From NCBI GenBank assembly GCA_004519485.1, contig CP038134.1, forward strand, positions 992,001 to 1,056,000: a stretch of 64,000 bases of DNA, read 5' to 3'. Source of the DNA: Nannochloropsis oceanica (Eukaryota > Sar > Eustigmatophyceae > Eustigmatales > Monodopsidaceae). The translations under genes and the position numbers were made by a program. Positions 31,727-40,761 of this stretch are shown here, piece by piece. The notes under the pieces were generated by a model. That model did not search any database. It was given only the letters and a program-made list of their open reading frames with translations, and was not told the origin of the DNA. How positions within the stretch are numbered: the first letter of the stretch is position 1; each line of letters starts with the position of its first letter.

Positions 31727-33430
31727 ATGAACCAAAACGATGATAAGGAACTGCTGGACCTCAAAACTCTCCTAGACAACATGTGCGCCGCTCCCCTGCC
31801 CATCACAAAGGAGCAAATCTCAGGCGTGGCCGAATGCGCCATGCGACACGTCCAGAAGTACAAGAAAGTGGTGCATCTCATCGAGCGATATGCCAAGCAC
31901 TACGCGGGTGCGCGGTACCGTTCTGCTATTATCTGTGTGATTGATTCCCTGTGCACCAAAGCCCATCGCGCCCACAAGGAGAAGGACGTTTTCATCCCTC
32001 GTTTTCGTCTCCGGCTTCTAGATACGGTGCAGGGCCTAACGGCGTTGGAAGGGCGGTCAGAAAAGAAATTGATGGATCGGATCTTTCTAGAGTGGCGGAA
32101 ACGTGGTTGGTTTGACGTTCCAAGTTTGGCTGTCCTGGCCGAGGGTGGAGGAGGGGGAAAGTCCCGCGGCGCCAGCAGTGCCACCAGCGGCAGCTCCAGC
32201 AGCCCTAGCAGGCATAGCAACCCCTCCGATGCAAACTCCTCGGGCTTCACGCCACCGTTGCCTCCCCCTCCACCACCTCCTCCTCCATCTGGAGATGCAT
32301 GGCACCAGCCGCAACTACAGCCGCAACAACACCGTGAAGAGGACAATGGCAGCAGCTCAGGCCTACGTTCCCCTCCTCCCTCCCCGGGCCCCGACAGCAG
32401 ACCTTCTCCCCCCCCTCCTCCTCCCTCCCTCCCTTCCCCTATCCCCATGAATTTACCCCTCGATGTGCCCGGCCGTTCGACAGCAGTAGCAGCTCTTGAT
32501 CCCCGTAAACGTCTTGCTGCTGCTCCTGCTGCTGCTCCTGCTGCTCCTGCTTCCACCTCCCCCTCTCGTGCAGGAACAGCAGCAGCAGTAGCAACAGAAG
32601 CAGAAGCTCCGCTTGATCCTCGCAAACGCATCAAGTCCTCTCCAGCAGCAGCTGCACTAACAACAACAACAACAAAAAGAACAACGGGAGCACCGGCTGC
32701 ACTGGACCTCCCTCCCCCCGTATCTTCTTCGTCTTTCGGTAATGGGGGGAGGGGGAGGTTACTCCTGGCAGGCGACAGGGAGGAGGATGAGGAGGAGGAA
32801 GACGAAGAACTCAATTTAGAGGGAGTAGGTATGGGTCAAGCACCTCCTCCCTCGTCCTCCTCCTCCAAACACCCCTCCTCTTCATCGCGCCCCCCCTCAC
32901 GACCTTCTACTCTTCCCTCCTTCTCCTCCTCCTCCTCCTCCTCCTTCACCGCCATCGCCATCCCAACCCCATCCCCATCTCTCCTCGCCTCCCTCCAAGC
33001 AAACCCTCCCTCCTACTCCTGCAGCACCACCGCCGATAGCTGTCGTACGAAAGTGCACACGATGCTCAACAAATTTCTCGCCGGCTTCCAAGGGAAGGAA
33101 GGAGGGAAAATACCTGCCTGGCCCCAGACCTTCCTTTCCTCCCTCCCCTCCTCGTCCTCCTCGCGTTTCCCCCCCTTGTCCGCTTCGCCTTACTTCCCCG
33201 TCGTCCCGGGAGGGGAGGGAGGGAGTGGGGGAGCGGGGGAAGAGCTGCCATCCGTAATGAGTACTGTTCCCGGACTGCACCTGGCGCATCGCAGGGTCTC
33301 CCTCGATGATGGAGCGGGAGCAGGGAAGGCAGGGAGGGAGGGAGGGAAAGAAGGAACAAAGGGTGTGAAAGTAGAAGCGGTGCCCGTAGTGGCTCGGCGG
33401 TGGGGGAGGGCATCAGCAGCGCCGTCGTAG
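31727..33430 (+). CDS. CTD-interacting-domain (CID) protein, RNA processing/termination factor-like
   Basis: Single open exon, 567 residues. Residues 1-135 form a CID: LDLKTLLDNMCAAPLPITKEQISGVAECAMRHVQ, then YKKVVHLIERYAKHY, RSAIICVIDSLCTKA, FIPRFRLRLLDTVQGL and a last helix LMDRIFLEWRKRGWF. The D-S-L helix and the order match the CID of SCAF4/SCAF8, Nrd1 and RPRD proteins, which bind the phosphorylated C-terminal repeat of RNA polymerase II in the nucleus. The rest is low-complexity Pro, Ser, Ala and Gly sequence with no RRM that I can find. Two copies of LDPRKR (in AALDPRKRLAA and APLDPRKRIKS) resemble short DPR motifs seen after CIDs in related proteins. The C-terminal part (VHTMLNKFLAGFQG) may be a small helix. 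Introns in the low-complexity half cannot be excluded. Confidence 0.82.
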   Translation: MNQNDDKELLDLKTLLDNMCAAPLPITKEQISGVAECAMRHVQKYKKVVHLIERYAKHYAGARYRSAIICVIDSLCTKAHRAHKEKDVFIPRFRLRLLDTVQGLTALEGRSEKKLMDRIFLEWRKRGWFDVPSLAVLAEGGGGGKSRGASSATSGSSSSPSRHSNPSDANSSGFTPPLPPPPPPPPPSGDAWHQPQLQPQQHREEDNGSSSGLRSPPPSPGPDSRPSPPPPPPSLPSPIPMNLPLDVPGRSTAVAALDPRKRLAAAPAAAPAAPASTSPSRAGTAAAVATEAEAPLDPRKRIKSSPAAAALTTTTTKRTTGAPAALDLPPPVSSSSFGNGGRGRLLLAGDREEDEEEEDEELNLEGVGMGQAPPPSSSSSKHPSSSSRPPSRPSTLPSFSSSSSSSFTAIAIPTPSPSLLASLQANPPSYSCSTTADSCRTKVHTMLNKFLAGFQGKEGGKIPAWPQTFLSSLPSSSSSRFPPLSASPYFPVVPGGEGGSGGAGEELPSVMSTVPGLHLAHRRVSLDDGAGAGKAGREGGKEGTKGVKVEAVPVVARRWGRASAAPS

Positions 33431-33599
33431 GGAGGGAGAAAATAGAAAAAGGGAGGGGAGATGAGGGAGATGGGATGAAATAGAGCGACTGGGAATGGGG
33501 AAGGGGGGGAGATAGAAGACACGTAAGGTTGAAGACAAAAGAAAAGGAAAGGAAAGAAAAACACATACAAACCTAAAAACTTGTGTATGAATGAGGATG

Positions 33600-33678
<79 letters not shown>

Positions 33679-33862
33679 GTGTGTATGTATGTGTGTGTGC
33701 GTATGTGTGTGTGCGTATGTATGTATGTGTATGTATGTATGTATGTATGTATGTATGTATGTGTATCCTCGCATTCAGAAAAAAAAAACATTGCGTACAT
33801 GCGTTTTTCCTCTTCATTCTTTCCGTTTGTCTTATCCTCTCTTCCCTCCCTCCTTCCTTCCC
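33431..33862. other. Convergent 3' region with large microsatellite
   Basis: About 430 bp between the CID and uL23m stop codons, dominated by a compound TA/TG/TATG repeat. Open frames across it encode only Cys-Val or His-Thr runs and are not genes. Confidence 0.7.
33599..33764. repeat. Compound TA / TG / TATG microsatellite
   Basis: A TA run passes into about 25 TG units, then into TATG and TGCG-interrupted tetranucleotide repeats over about 165 bp. Alternating purine-pyrimidine sequence of this kind can adopt Z-DNA. Confidence 0.95.
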
Positions 33863-34387
33863 TCATACCGCCCCTCCTCCTTGTCCCGCTTCCACCTCCT
33901 CTCCAAGGGTCACATATGCCTTCTTAAAATCGGGTCGCTTGTATCGCAGAAGTCTCCTGGCACCAAAAATCCTGGAGAGGAGGAGGAAAAGGAGGAGGAG
34001 GAAGGGAGGGAGAGAGAGAGGGAGGAAGAGAGAGAGCCGATGGGTGGAGTAAATGGGGTTCGGAGGGTCACAGGATGGAGGAAGAAGGAGTATGGGAAAG
34101 GGTAGCATGCGAGCCAGAGAGACTTCTGCACCGCGTTGGATGAAAGGAATGAGAGACGTTGTACCTCATGGCAGCACACACACACAAACGCACCTTTTTC
34201 TTCTCCCTGCCATATTTGCCGTCATGACCTTGCGCACTGACAACCCATAAATTTTTGTCAAGTATTCCCGGATCTCTAATTTGTTCATGGCTGGGGACAC
34301 GCGGAAGACGGCTTGGTACGGCTGAGCTTGAGTGGGAGCTCGGATAAGGGCCATGAAGAAGGAGGGAAAGTTGACGCGAAACGGCAT
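33863..34387 (-). CDS. MRPL23: Mitochondrial large ribosomal subunit protein uL23m (5' end unresolved)
   Basis: Two clear exons on the minus strand (34387-34194 and 33971-33863) join in phase to about 100 residues. They read FPSFFMALIRAP, YQAVFRVSPAMNKLEIREYLTKIYGLSV, then AGRRKR/IFGARRLLRYKRPDFKKAYVTLGE across the intron. This matches uL23m: the P-x-M-x-K-x-[ED]-I-[KR]-x-YL-x-x-[IL]-YG block and a final K-[KR]-[AP]-[DN]-[FYW]-KKA-[FY]-V-T-L strand. The protein binds 23S-type rRNA near the tunnel exit of the mitochondrial ribosome. The ATG at 34387 directly follows an acceptor-like TTTTATCAG, so one or more upstream exons probably exist; a good donor at about 34655 ends a segment ALKRLDYLSKDPHHYHK that could be the leader. 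I could not close that model. Confidence 0.82.
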
Positions 34388-35003
34388 CTGATAAAAGAAT
34401 TAAGGGGAAGGAGGAAATGAGTGGCCGGTCATACATGTCTGCGATTCAACACGGCTACCCATTTGCATATGTTGCCGTGAAGGCGGTTGCAGGGAGAGAG
34501 GGTCTGTTGGTGATGTTCACGACGCTATCTTGGCTCTCCATGTGTCTTGCATCCTTACCCTAAGGCTGCGGCAGTCCCACGAGCTCCGTCCTTGCCGCCT
34601 TACACAAGCAACCCCATCCGATTATTTTGACGGTATTGGTGGTCGACTACATACCTTTGTGGTAGTGGTGTGGATCCTTGGACAAGTAATCTAGCCGCTT
34701 GAGTGCGCGCCTCGTCTCAAAGAGTACTTGCTTTGCTCTTCCTTTCCTGTCTCTGTCCCCTTCCTCTTTTGCGGCGCAACCAGTCCCCGCTACTCTTTGC
34801 GTCCCCTACCGATCTGTAGATTTACAGAGGGGAATGTCGTGAGTTTGGGGACATGTACATCTCCTAGGCTCACCAACAGGCGCGCCAGCATCAACGATCT
34901 CCAAAGCGTCATCAACAACGGACAACCGCCTATGTTCTTTCGTTGTGGCGGCCTCCTGCCTCACTTGTCAACCCGTGCCACGCACCGTACATACAACTAC
35001 AGC
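34388..35003. promoter_or_regulatory. Divergent region, uL23m 5' exons and VPS16 promoter
   Basis: About 600 bp. The minus strand probably carries one or two small uL23m 5' exons (candidates near 34656-34730 and 34567-34610). The plus strand is open in the VPS16 frame but without a convincing earlier ATG than 34932. Confidence 0.4.
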
Positions 35004-38000
35004 ATGGTCGCGCCACCACGAATACACCATGCAGTGGATGACAACACCGGGGAGGAGGAGGAAGAATGGCAGCTTTTAGGGGACGTGCCCTTTCGGAAGT
35101 GGGCTTGTTATCCCGCCCCCTTGCCCTGTTGGGACTCTCTGGCCTTGGAGGACCACATTGTGGTGGGAGCGGCGAACGGCGGGCCCTTAGCGGTATTGCG
35201 GAACGAGAAAAGGCAAGTGATGATGACGGGGGCGGAGAGGCTGGCTGGCTTTCTGCGGATCTACTCATCGGCAGGTGTGTTGCTAGGGCAGGCCCCTTGG
35301 GAGCTGGGGCGGAAAGTGGTGTCCATGGGGTGGACCGAGGCCGAGGCCTTGGTCATCATCTCGGAGACGGGTCACGTGTATTGGTACACACTGCTGGGTC
35401 AGAAAATGGAGCAGGGGGGAGGTAGCAGTGGCAGCGGCAGCAGCAGTGGCAGTAGCCGTGGTGGTGGTCAGGGTGCCAGGGGAGGAGAGGGCATCACAAG
35501 GCTCTTCGCCGAGGGCTCCCCTCGACGGGTGATTCAAGCTCAAGTATGGCTCAATGGCTACGTGGCGTTGGCTGATGATTACACTTTGCATATATATGAC
35601 GGTTCGAGAGCGAATCCGGAGGGGAGGTTATATCGTCTGCCGGCGTCTGGCTTGTCTGGGCAACGTTCACCGACCAGCCTAGCGTTGTTGCAGCCGCCCT
35701 TGGGCGGGGAGGAAGAAGGGGGAAACGGTGGAGCTAGCAGCAATAGTAGTGGTGACGTACTGCAAATTTTGTTGGGAACCTCCGATAACAGCTTGTTGGT
35801 GGTGGATGGAGCGAGGGGGACGAGTGAGGTTTATAACCTTCAAAGCACCCTGCCGGGGCCGGTGGTAAAGATGAGTGTCTCGCCCGACAGTCGCTTCGTC
35901 GGGTGTTTTGCTGAGGGGCTACTGACGGTGTATGCCACCTCTAACTACAGCAAAGTCCTTGACCCCTTCGACGCGGGCACGAGTCAGGTTCCTGCTGCCA
36001 TGGGGTGGTGTGGGAAAGACGCTTTGATATTGTACTGGAAAGTTATGGGCTTGCTCGTCGTGGGTCCCTATGGTGATTTCCTCCATTTCCCCTACGCGGG
36101 TGAGCCGCTTGTATTGATCCCGGAGGTGGATTGTTGTCGGTTGTGGACGGGGGGGAGGGAGGGAAAGTGCGAGGTGCTCCAACGGGTGCCTGCAGCGACG
36201 GAATCGATCCATAGAATAGGAAGCACGGAGCCGGCAGCAATGTTGTATGACGCCATGGAGGCGTTTGAAAAGGGAGACCCCAAGGCAGATGAGAATATAC
36301 GGTCAATCCTCGCTTCATCTTCATCCAGCAAGACTTCCGCTGTTGCTGGGGAAGGGTCGTCGTCGTCCTCCTCGTCCTTCCCTTCTTCCTCGTCCTCATT
36401 CGCAAGTGGTAGTGGGGGTGGGGAGAAGAGTCAGCTGCACGGGGCGATTCAGGCCTGCCTTCGAGCTGCCCTTGCAGCCTGGGATGCGCAGAGGCAGAAA
36501 AAATATTTGCATGCTGCCTCCTATGGGAAGAGTTTCTACGACGATGAAGAACAGCAGCAGAGCGGGCGGGAGGGCAGAGGGGAAGAAGGGGAGCCAAACG
36601 AGTTTGTGGATGTTTGTCGGAAACTCCGGGTATTGAACCATCTTCGTCGGTCTGATGTCGGGATACCTCTTACTGCCGGGCAGCTGGGGAACGGAGGGAG
36701 GGAAGGAGGGTGGGGAGCATTGATCGATCGGCTACTGTTGCGCCGGCAATACTTTTTGGCGTTAAAGGTGTGTGATTACATGAGCTGTACACGGGAGAAG
36801 GAAAAGGTGCTGGTGCAGTGGGCATGTGCCTATCTCCAATCACGCCATGCCATCGTCTGCACCGACAAGGAGCTCCGGGACGAGATCCGTCGTAAAGTCA
36901 ACTCGGCCTTCTTGACCCCTTCCTCTCCCCGTTCTTCTCACCCTCCCTACCTCTCCTATGCCGCCATTGCGCGTACCGCCGACCAAGTGGGTCGGCGCGG
37001 GCTTGCCACTATGCTCCTCACCTTTGAACCCTCGCCTTCCTCCCAAGTGGACCTGCTGCTGGAGATGGGAGAGTTCAACCTCGCCCTCCATCAGTCCCTC
37101 CTTTCAAATGACCTCGACCTGGCTTACCGCGCTCTACTGTACGTAGAGGCGCATAAACCAAGCCAAGAGACCTTCCTCCGGCTGCTGTCCCTCCATCCCA
37201 TGTCCTTGCAGCTGCTCAAGGTGTACTACAGGAGTAGGATGACAAGGGAAGAGCGGACACCGTGGTTCAACGTGTCGCTGGCAAGAGGAGATCTGATGGA
37301 GGCAGGTACCATTCTGGCCTTTCAGGCATATGCGCAGGAAAGGTGAGGAGCGAGGGCGCCTAAGGGGCGGGGAGGAGGGGGGGGGGGTGATAGTACCCAT
37401 ATCGTAATGCACCACGTGTACTCATCCTGAATCTTTCTCATTCCATTTCATTACTATTTTCCTCTCATCCCCACCTGCTGTCACAGTCTTCCCCGCCGAA
37501 TCGAGCTCATCAAGGAAGCCGCCCGCCTCTACAGCCACCACGGCAAACGACCCCTCTCCTCCTCTTCTCCTTCCTCCTTTCCGGCCTCCTCCTCCTCCTC
37601 CTCTATCGCCACAGCAACCGCTGCAGCAGCCACGGCGGCCCTGGCAGCGAGTGCGGCCTCTGCTTCTTTCTATCACCGAGCCACAGAAGAACAAGCCGAA
37701 CTACTCGAAGTCCAGTCAGCCCTGGAAAAGCGCACCGGCAAAAACGAAAACGTCTTTGTTGGCCTCTCCGTCTCTGAAACCATCTATAACCTCATCGTCC
37801 TCGCCTCTGACAGCCTTCCACCCTCCCTTACTCCCTCCCTCCTCCTGGCCGAAGCCAGTCGAGTTGCCAAAAAATTCAAGGTCCCTGAGAAGCGTTTCTG
37901 GCACCTTAAAATCAATGCCTTGGCTGCCAGCGGTCAATTCGAAAATTTGAAATCGTTTTCAAACGAGAAGAAATCACCGGTAGGTTACAAGCCTTTTGCT

Positions 38001-38231
38001 CAGGCGTGCATTAAGCACAAGCAGCCGAGTGGAGTAGTGGAAGGGTATATAGATAGGGTAGCCTTGCAAGAGGATCGCTTTGATCTCTACGTGGAGGTGC
38101 GGCTGTGGCAGAAAGCGGCTGAAACAGCCTACAGGTTGAAGGACCCGTTGAGACTGCGGCAGGTGCAGGCAAACTGCTTGATGCCGGGCTTGCAGCGGTC
38201 GGTGGAGGAGTTGCTGGCAAAGTTGGGATAG
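35004..38231 (+). CDS. VPS16: VPS16, core subunit of HOPS/CORVET tethering complexes
   Basis: Two exons (35004-37342 and 37487-38231) join in phase to 1027 residues; other VPS16 proteins are about 800-850, the excess being Ser/Gly low-complexity loops. The N-terminal half is the Vps16_N beta-propeller: DVPFRKWACYPAPLPCWDSLALEDHIVVGAANGGPLAVLRN, RIYSSAGVLLGQAPWELGRKVVSMGWTEAEALVIISETGHV, MSVSPDSRFVGCFAEGLLTVY and STEPAAMLYDAMEAFEKGDPKADE. The second half is the Vps16_C helical solenoid: FLALKVCDYM, LDLAYRALLYVEAHKPSQ and KVPEKRFWHLKINALAASGQFENLKSFSNEKKSPVGYKPFAQACIKH. VPS16 binds VPS33 and drives fusion at endosomes and vacuole. Start 35004 is chosen because the propeller begins soon after; 34932 is the next ATG upstream. 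A second copy of the final codons lies just downstream. Confidence 0.93.
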
Positions 38232-38559
38232 GGAGGCTTTCATCTTTTTTCCCCCTCCTTCCCTCGCTCCTTCTCGACCTCCGAATGGAGAAGGTTGACT
38301 GCGGCAAGTGCAGGCAAACTGCTTGGTGCTTGGCTTGACACGATCGATAGAGGAAATGTTGATGAAGCTTCGGGAGGGAAGTGGGGCATGGAGGGATGGA
38401 AGCGTGTTGTATAGATAGCAAATAAAAAAAGAATAGAGGACCAAAGCACGACCATCGCAGCGGATTTGTTGGACAGGTTTTTGTATTTTTTTCTTGCCTC
38501 GTTATCTCCTCACCCAAACAAATCTTTCGGTGCTTTCCCCCCTCCTTACTTCCGTCTGT
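38232..38559. other. Convergent 3' region holding a copy of the VPS16 C-terminal codons
   Basis: About 330 bp between VPS16 and the ADP-ribosylglycohydrolase gene. A TCCC-rich pyrimidine tract (38243-38280) is followed by the duplicated VPS16 segment; the remainder is AT-rich. Confidence 0.7.
38299..38418 (+). repeat. Diverged in-frame copy of the VPS16 last 25 codons
   Basis: Positions 38299-38373 align without gaps to the last 25 codons of VPS16 (38154-38228). Thirteen codons are unchanged; of 12 changed codons, five are synonymous and most of the rest conservative (M to V, V to I, L to M). The frame stays open for 14 more codons to a TAG at 38416. A pyrimidine tract and AG (GGAGAAG) precede it, but that acceptor puts an in-frame TGA ahead of the copy in the matching phase, so simple use as an alternative last exon is not obvious. 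It may be a decayed or differently spliced terminal exon. Confidence 0.8.
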
Positions 38560-40392
38560 TTAGGCCTGCATCCTTCTCCTCCTCCTATGCCTTATGATCT
38601 CCTCCACCTCCTTCCTGATCTGGTCGAATCCATTTACCTCCTTCCGCCACTCGACCGGCACACATTCCAAACCCAGCCACCCGCCCAAACAAGCACCCAC
38701 CCATCCCGCCCGTGACGCACAGCAACCTCCCTCCCGAATGGCAGCACGAATGGTTCTCTTGAACAACGCCTGTTTCTCCCTCCGATCCCTCTCCTGCTCC
38801 TGCTCCTGCTCCTGCTGTTGCTGCTGCTCACAGACCGCTGCTGTTGTCCACGACAGAGGGACCAGAGAGAGGGGCGACGGCCACGAACGTCCATGCGCAT
38901 AAAACAATGCGGCATGCAAAGCCGTCTGTAGGCTATTCGGCAAGTGACAATTCTTCCCCAACAATTTAACGGTCCCTCCCACGTCCGTCCTGCCCTCCTC
39001 TTGCACACCCAAAAAAAGCACTTGTTCGAACGCCCTTGTCACCTCCTTTTTCAACCCCTCCACCACCCTTTCCTCCTCTATTTCCCTCCCTCTCTCCCCC
39101 AGCGGCGTCTTTGGATCTCCGAACGCCTCCAATACCTCCCTTATGGCCATCTCAATGGTTTTTCCCTCAAAAATAATCCTAGACAGCACTCCTGCTGCTC
39201 CCTTCCCCCACATCACCGCCCGATCATCGTCTTGAGTCACCCGGGTCGCATCTTCCACCGCTCGCAACATTGATCTCTCCCCCTCTCCCCCTTCTTCCTC
39301 TCCTCCTCCAAATCCTACCACCAATGGCGGCAACCTGGTGAAGCAATTAGCTTGCCAATCCCGCACCCCCCACCTATCCCCATCCCTCCATCCCTCCCTA
39401 GCCCCTCCTTCTTCATACCATCGCCTCAAAAATCCCTTCGTCGACGCATCTCTATAACCCTCCCACCCTTTTCCATATTGCCTGGCATATGCCTGAGCGT
39501 AAAGGAAGGGATCGAGGCCGCAGTTTCGATGTAGGGAGCTGAGGAGGAGGATTGTCTGTTCTCCGTAGGGCGAGGACCGACCGTGAGGGTAGGAGAAGAA
39601 GGGTGATTGGGGCGGCTGATAAAACTCGAGGCCTGCGTCGTCAATTGTGTCGTCTTCGGCGATGGTGGTAGTTGTAGTTGTGATGGTGGCAAGGGTATGA
39701 GCACTTTGCTCCTTTTCCTCACCCGATTTCTGCTGCTCTGCTTCGTTCCTCCTCCCTTCCGCCTTCTTTTTCTTCTCCCTCTCCTCCTCTTGTCTTGCCT
39801 CCCATAGTCTCTGCAGTTCCTCCGGAGCATAGATCCAGTGAATGCCCATAGCTGCTGCGTCCCCCACCACACTCCCCAAGACGGCGCCCAACGCACGGGA
39901 AACTATTTGCTCCTCCTCTTTATTTTCTTGAGCTACCTCTTCTTCTTCCTTTTCTCTCGATCGCCCTTTCTCCCTTTGTGTTTGTCGTCTTCGAAAAGGT
40001 GGAAGAGGCTGCAGAGTATTACAGGACTCGTGACCCTCATCCTTTCCGCTCCTCTCCCCTCGACGTCCTGCTGTTGCTCGTGCTATACCCACTGCCGCTG
40101 CTTGCCGCAGCGTCTCGTCTTCCACCGCATACATCTCCTTGTACGTAATTTTAGCATCTTCGTATTTTCCTTCCTTATTGAGGCGTTGAGCCAGTTTGTG
40201 CAGCCTGTCGGCTTCTGCTTCGAGCACGGCAATGGAAGAGGAGGATGAGAAGGAGGAGGAGGAGCAGCAGCAGGAGGAGCAGGAGGACGGATGGGGAGAG
40301 GAGGTTGGTGGTTTGGGAAGGATGGAGGAGTCGGCGGGTAAGAGTGAGGAGCAGGAACAGAAAGATGACGACGAAATGACGGTCGATGACAT
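38560..40392 (-). CDS. ADP-ribosylglycohydrolase / J1-crystallin family protein
   Basis: Single open exon, 610 residues from the ATG at 40392. A Ser/Cys-rich start is followed by a TPR-like helical pair (EADRLHKLAQRLNKEGKYEDAKITYKEMY). The ADP-ribosylglycohydrolase fold spans about 165-600: ALGAVLGSVVGDAAAMGIHWIY, SPYGEQTILLLSSL, the metal-site-like VTQDDDRAVMWGKGAAGVL, LQTALHAALFYAHG, and the closing RAAIREGGCCASRAGWVGACLGGWLGLECVP. The final block has CCASR where hydrolases of the ARH type have an Asp-rich metal motif (GGDxDT). That form is the one I know from J1-crystallin-like members, so hydrolase activity is uncertain. A Glu/Lys-rich insertion and a Gln/Glu repeat (38800-38850) interrupt the fold. 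The protein is probably cytosolic. Confidence 0.85.
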   Translation of the reverse strand: MSSTVISSSSFCSCSSLLPADSSILPKPPTSSPHPSSCSSCCCSSSSFSSSSSIAVLEAEADRLHKLAQRLNKEGKYEDAKITYKEMYAVEDETLRQAAAVGIARATAGRRGERSGKDEGHESCNTLQPLPPFRRRQTQREKGRSREKEEEEVAQENKEEEQIVSRALGAVLGSVVGDAAAMGIHWIYAPEELQRLWEARQEEEREKKKKAEGRRNEAEQQKSGEEKEQSAHTLATITTTTTTIAEDDTIDDAGLEFYQPPQSPFFSYPHGRSSPYGEQTILLLSSLHRNCGLDPFLYAQAYARQYGKGWEGYRDASTKGFLRRWYEEGGAREGWRDGDRWGVRDWQANCFTRLPPLVVGFGGGEEEGGEGERSMLRAVEDATRVTQDDDRAVMWGKGAAGVLSRIIFEGKTIEMAIREVLEAFGDPKTPLGERGREIEEERVVEGLKKEVTRAFEQVLFLGVQEEGRTDVGGTVKLLGKNCHLPNSLQTALHAALFYAHGRSWPSPLSLVPLSWTTAAVCEQQQQQEQEQEQERDRREKQALFKRTIRAAIREGGCCASRAGWVGACLGGWLGLECVPVEWRKEVNGFDQIRKEVEEIIRHRRRRRMQA

Positions 40393-40761
40393 TTTCCGTA
40401 ATGATGTGAAGGGTTTTACGTGGTAGAAGGGAGGAGGGGAGGAAGGCAGGAGGAGATCCACAAGGCAGAAAGACCAGCCGCGGGCAAAAAAAGAGATACA
40501 CAGCAAGTCTTCACCCTGCTGCCCCTGCCTCTCTTGTCTGTCGTAGTGGTTGATGTGGGCGCCTTATGTCAGGAAATGCGCAGTGGTAGATGACTGAGGT
40601 CTAGAATTTTCAGCGACGGTGCCTTCGTCGCATCAGACGCCACGCACGTCAAAGCATGCGGACACTGTCCAAGCGCTACTTTCCACATTCACGTTCGCTC
40701 ACATTCAGCGTAATCCCTTTTACACAAAGGCAACGCTCTCCCAGCAGCATCAAAGTCAATC
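40393..40761. promoter_or_regulatory. Divergent promoter region, ADP-ribosylglycohydrolase-like and fibrillin genes
   Basis: About 370 bp between divergent start codons; no defined motif. Confidence 0.4.

Noticed and set aside
33573-34105. Cys-Val and His-Thr rich open frames across the TG repeat
   Set aside because: They are produced by the microsatellite alone, in several frames and on both strands.
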